Below are positions 5,038 to 5,059 of a stretch of 5,059 nt of DNA, piece after piece. The notes beneath the pieces were generated by a model. The model did not search any database. It saw only the letters and a list, made by a program, of their open reading frames with translations, and had not been told where the DNA came from. The translations under genes and the position numbers were made by a program. The stretch's first letter is position 1. Each line of letters begins with the position of its first letter. Source of the stretch: Spirochaetales bacterium (GTDB lineage: Bacteria > Spirochaetota > Spirochaetia > DTKZ01); assembly GCA_031280945.1 (NCBI GenBank), contig JAITGB010000225.1, positions 1 to 5,059 of the forward strand, read 5' to 3'.

Positions 5038-5059
5038 ATGGCGAAATTCAAGGTTTTGA
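5038..5059 (+). CDS. Start of a gene cut by the window edge
   Basis: An ATG at 5038 opens MAKFKVL and continues past the window end with no stop. AAGGAG at 5027-5032 is five bases before the ATG, and a near-consensus promoter lies about 60 bp upstream. A short basic-hydrophobic opening like this is common at the first strand of Rossmann-type enzymes, but seven residues cannot identify a product. Confidence 0.6.

Overview
The window looks like bacterial chromosome of moderately high GC content. The genes sit close together with good Shine-Dalgarno sites, and the intergenic DNA is full of short perfect hairpins. No rRNA, tRNA or other lineage marker is present. From memory, this kind of dense hairpin-rich spacer resembles gut-associated spirochaetes (Treponema-like) or similar anaerobes. 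That is a weak impression, not an identification.

Layout. Positions 1-242 hold an array of short inverted repeats with 3-nt loops and no gene. A likely three-gene operon follows on the + strand: an HMG-CoA lyase (307-1197), an HMG-CoA reductase (1228-2535) and an AEC-family membrane permease (2601-3545). A convergent gene on the - strand (3569-4645) encodes a C45-family Ntn hydrolase, related to penicillin acyl-CoA:6-APA acyltransferase. Positions 4748-4938 hold a second hairpin array of the same family. It is followed by a near-consensus promoter with a dyad overlapping the -35 box, and by the first seven codons of another + strand gene that runs off the window at 5059.

How the genes could work together. 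Run in the oxidative direction, the reductase would turn mevalonate plus CoA into HMG-CoA. The lyase would then split HMG-CoA into acetoacetate and acetyl-CoA. The permease is a reasonable candidate for bringing in mevalonate or a related acid. This is the logic of the mvaA/mvaB mevalonate-degradation genes of Pseudomonas mevalonii. Here, however, the gene order is lyase then reductase, and the reductase carries class I-like (archaeal/eukaryotic-type) motifs rather than the class II type of P. mevalonii. At the expected NADP 2'-phosphate contact it carries Asp-Pro where the human enzyme has Ser-Arg, which could favour NAD(H). The catabolic role is inferred; no HMG-CoA synthase, thiolase, CoA-transferase or regulator is visible.

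The most unusual non-coding feature is the hairpin family. Stem sequences differ from unit to unit but are perfectly paired, loops are always 3 nt, and linker motifs recur. Both arrays end near an identical 14-bp box, TGCGCCCAAATTCC, placed about 35-40 bp ahead of the -10 element of the next + strand gene.
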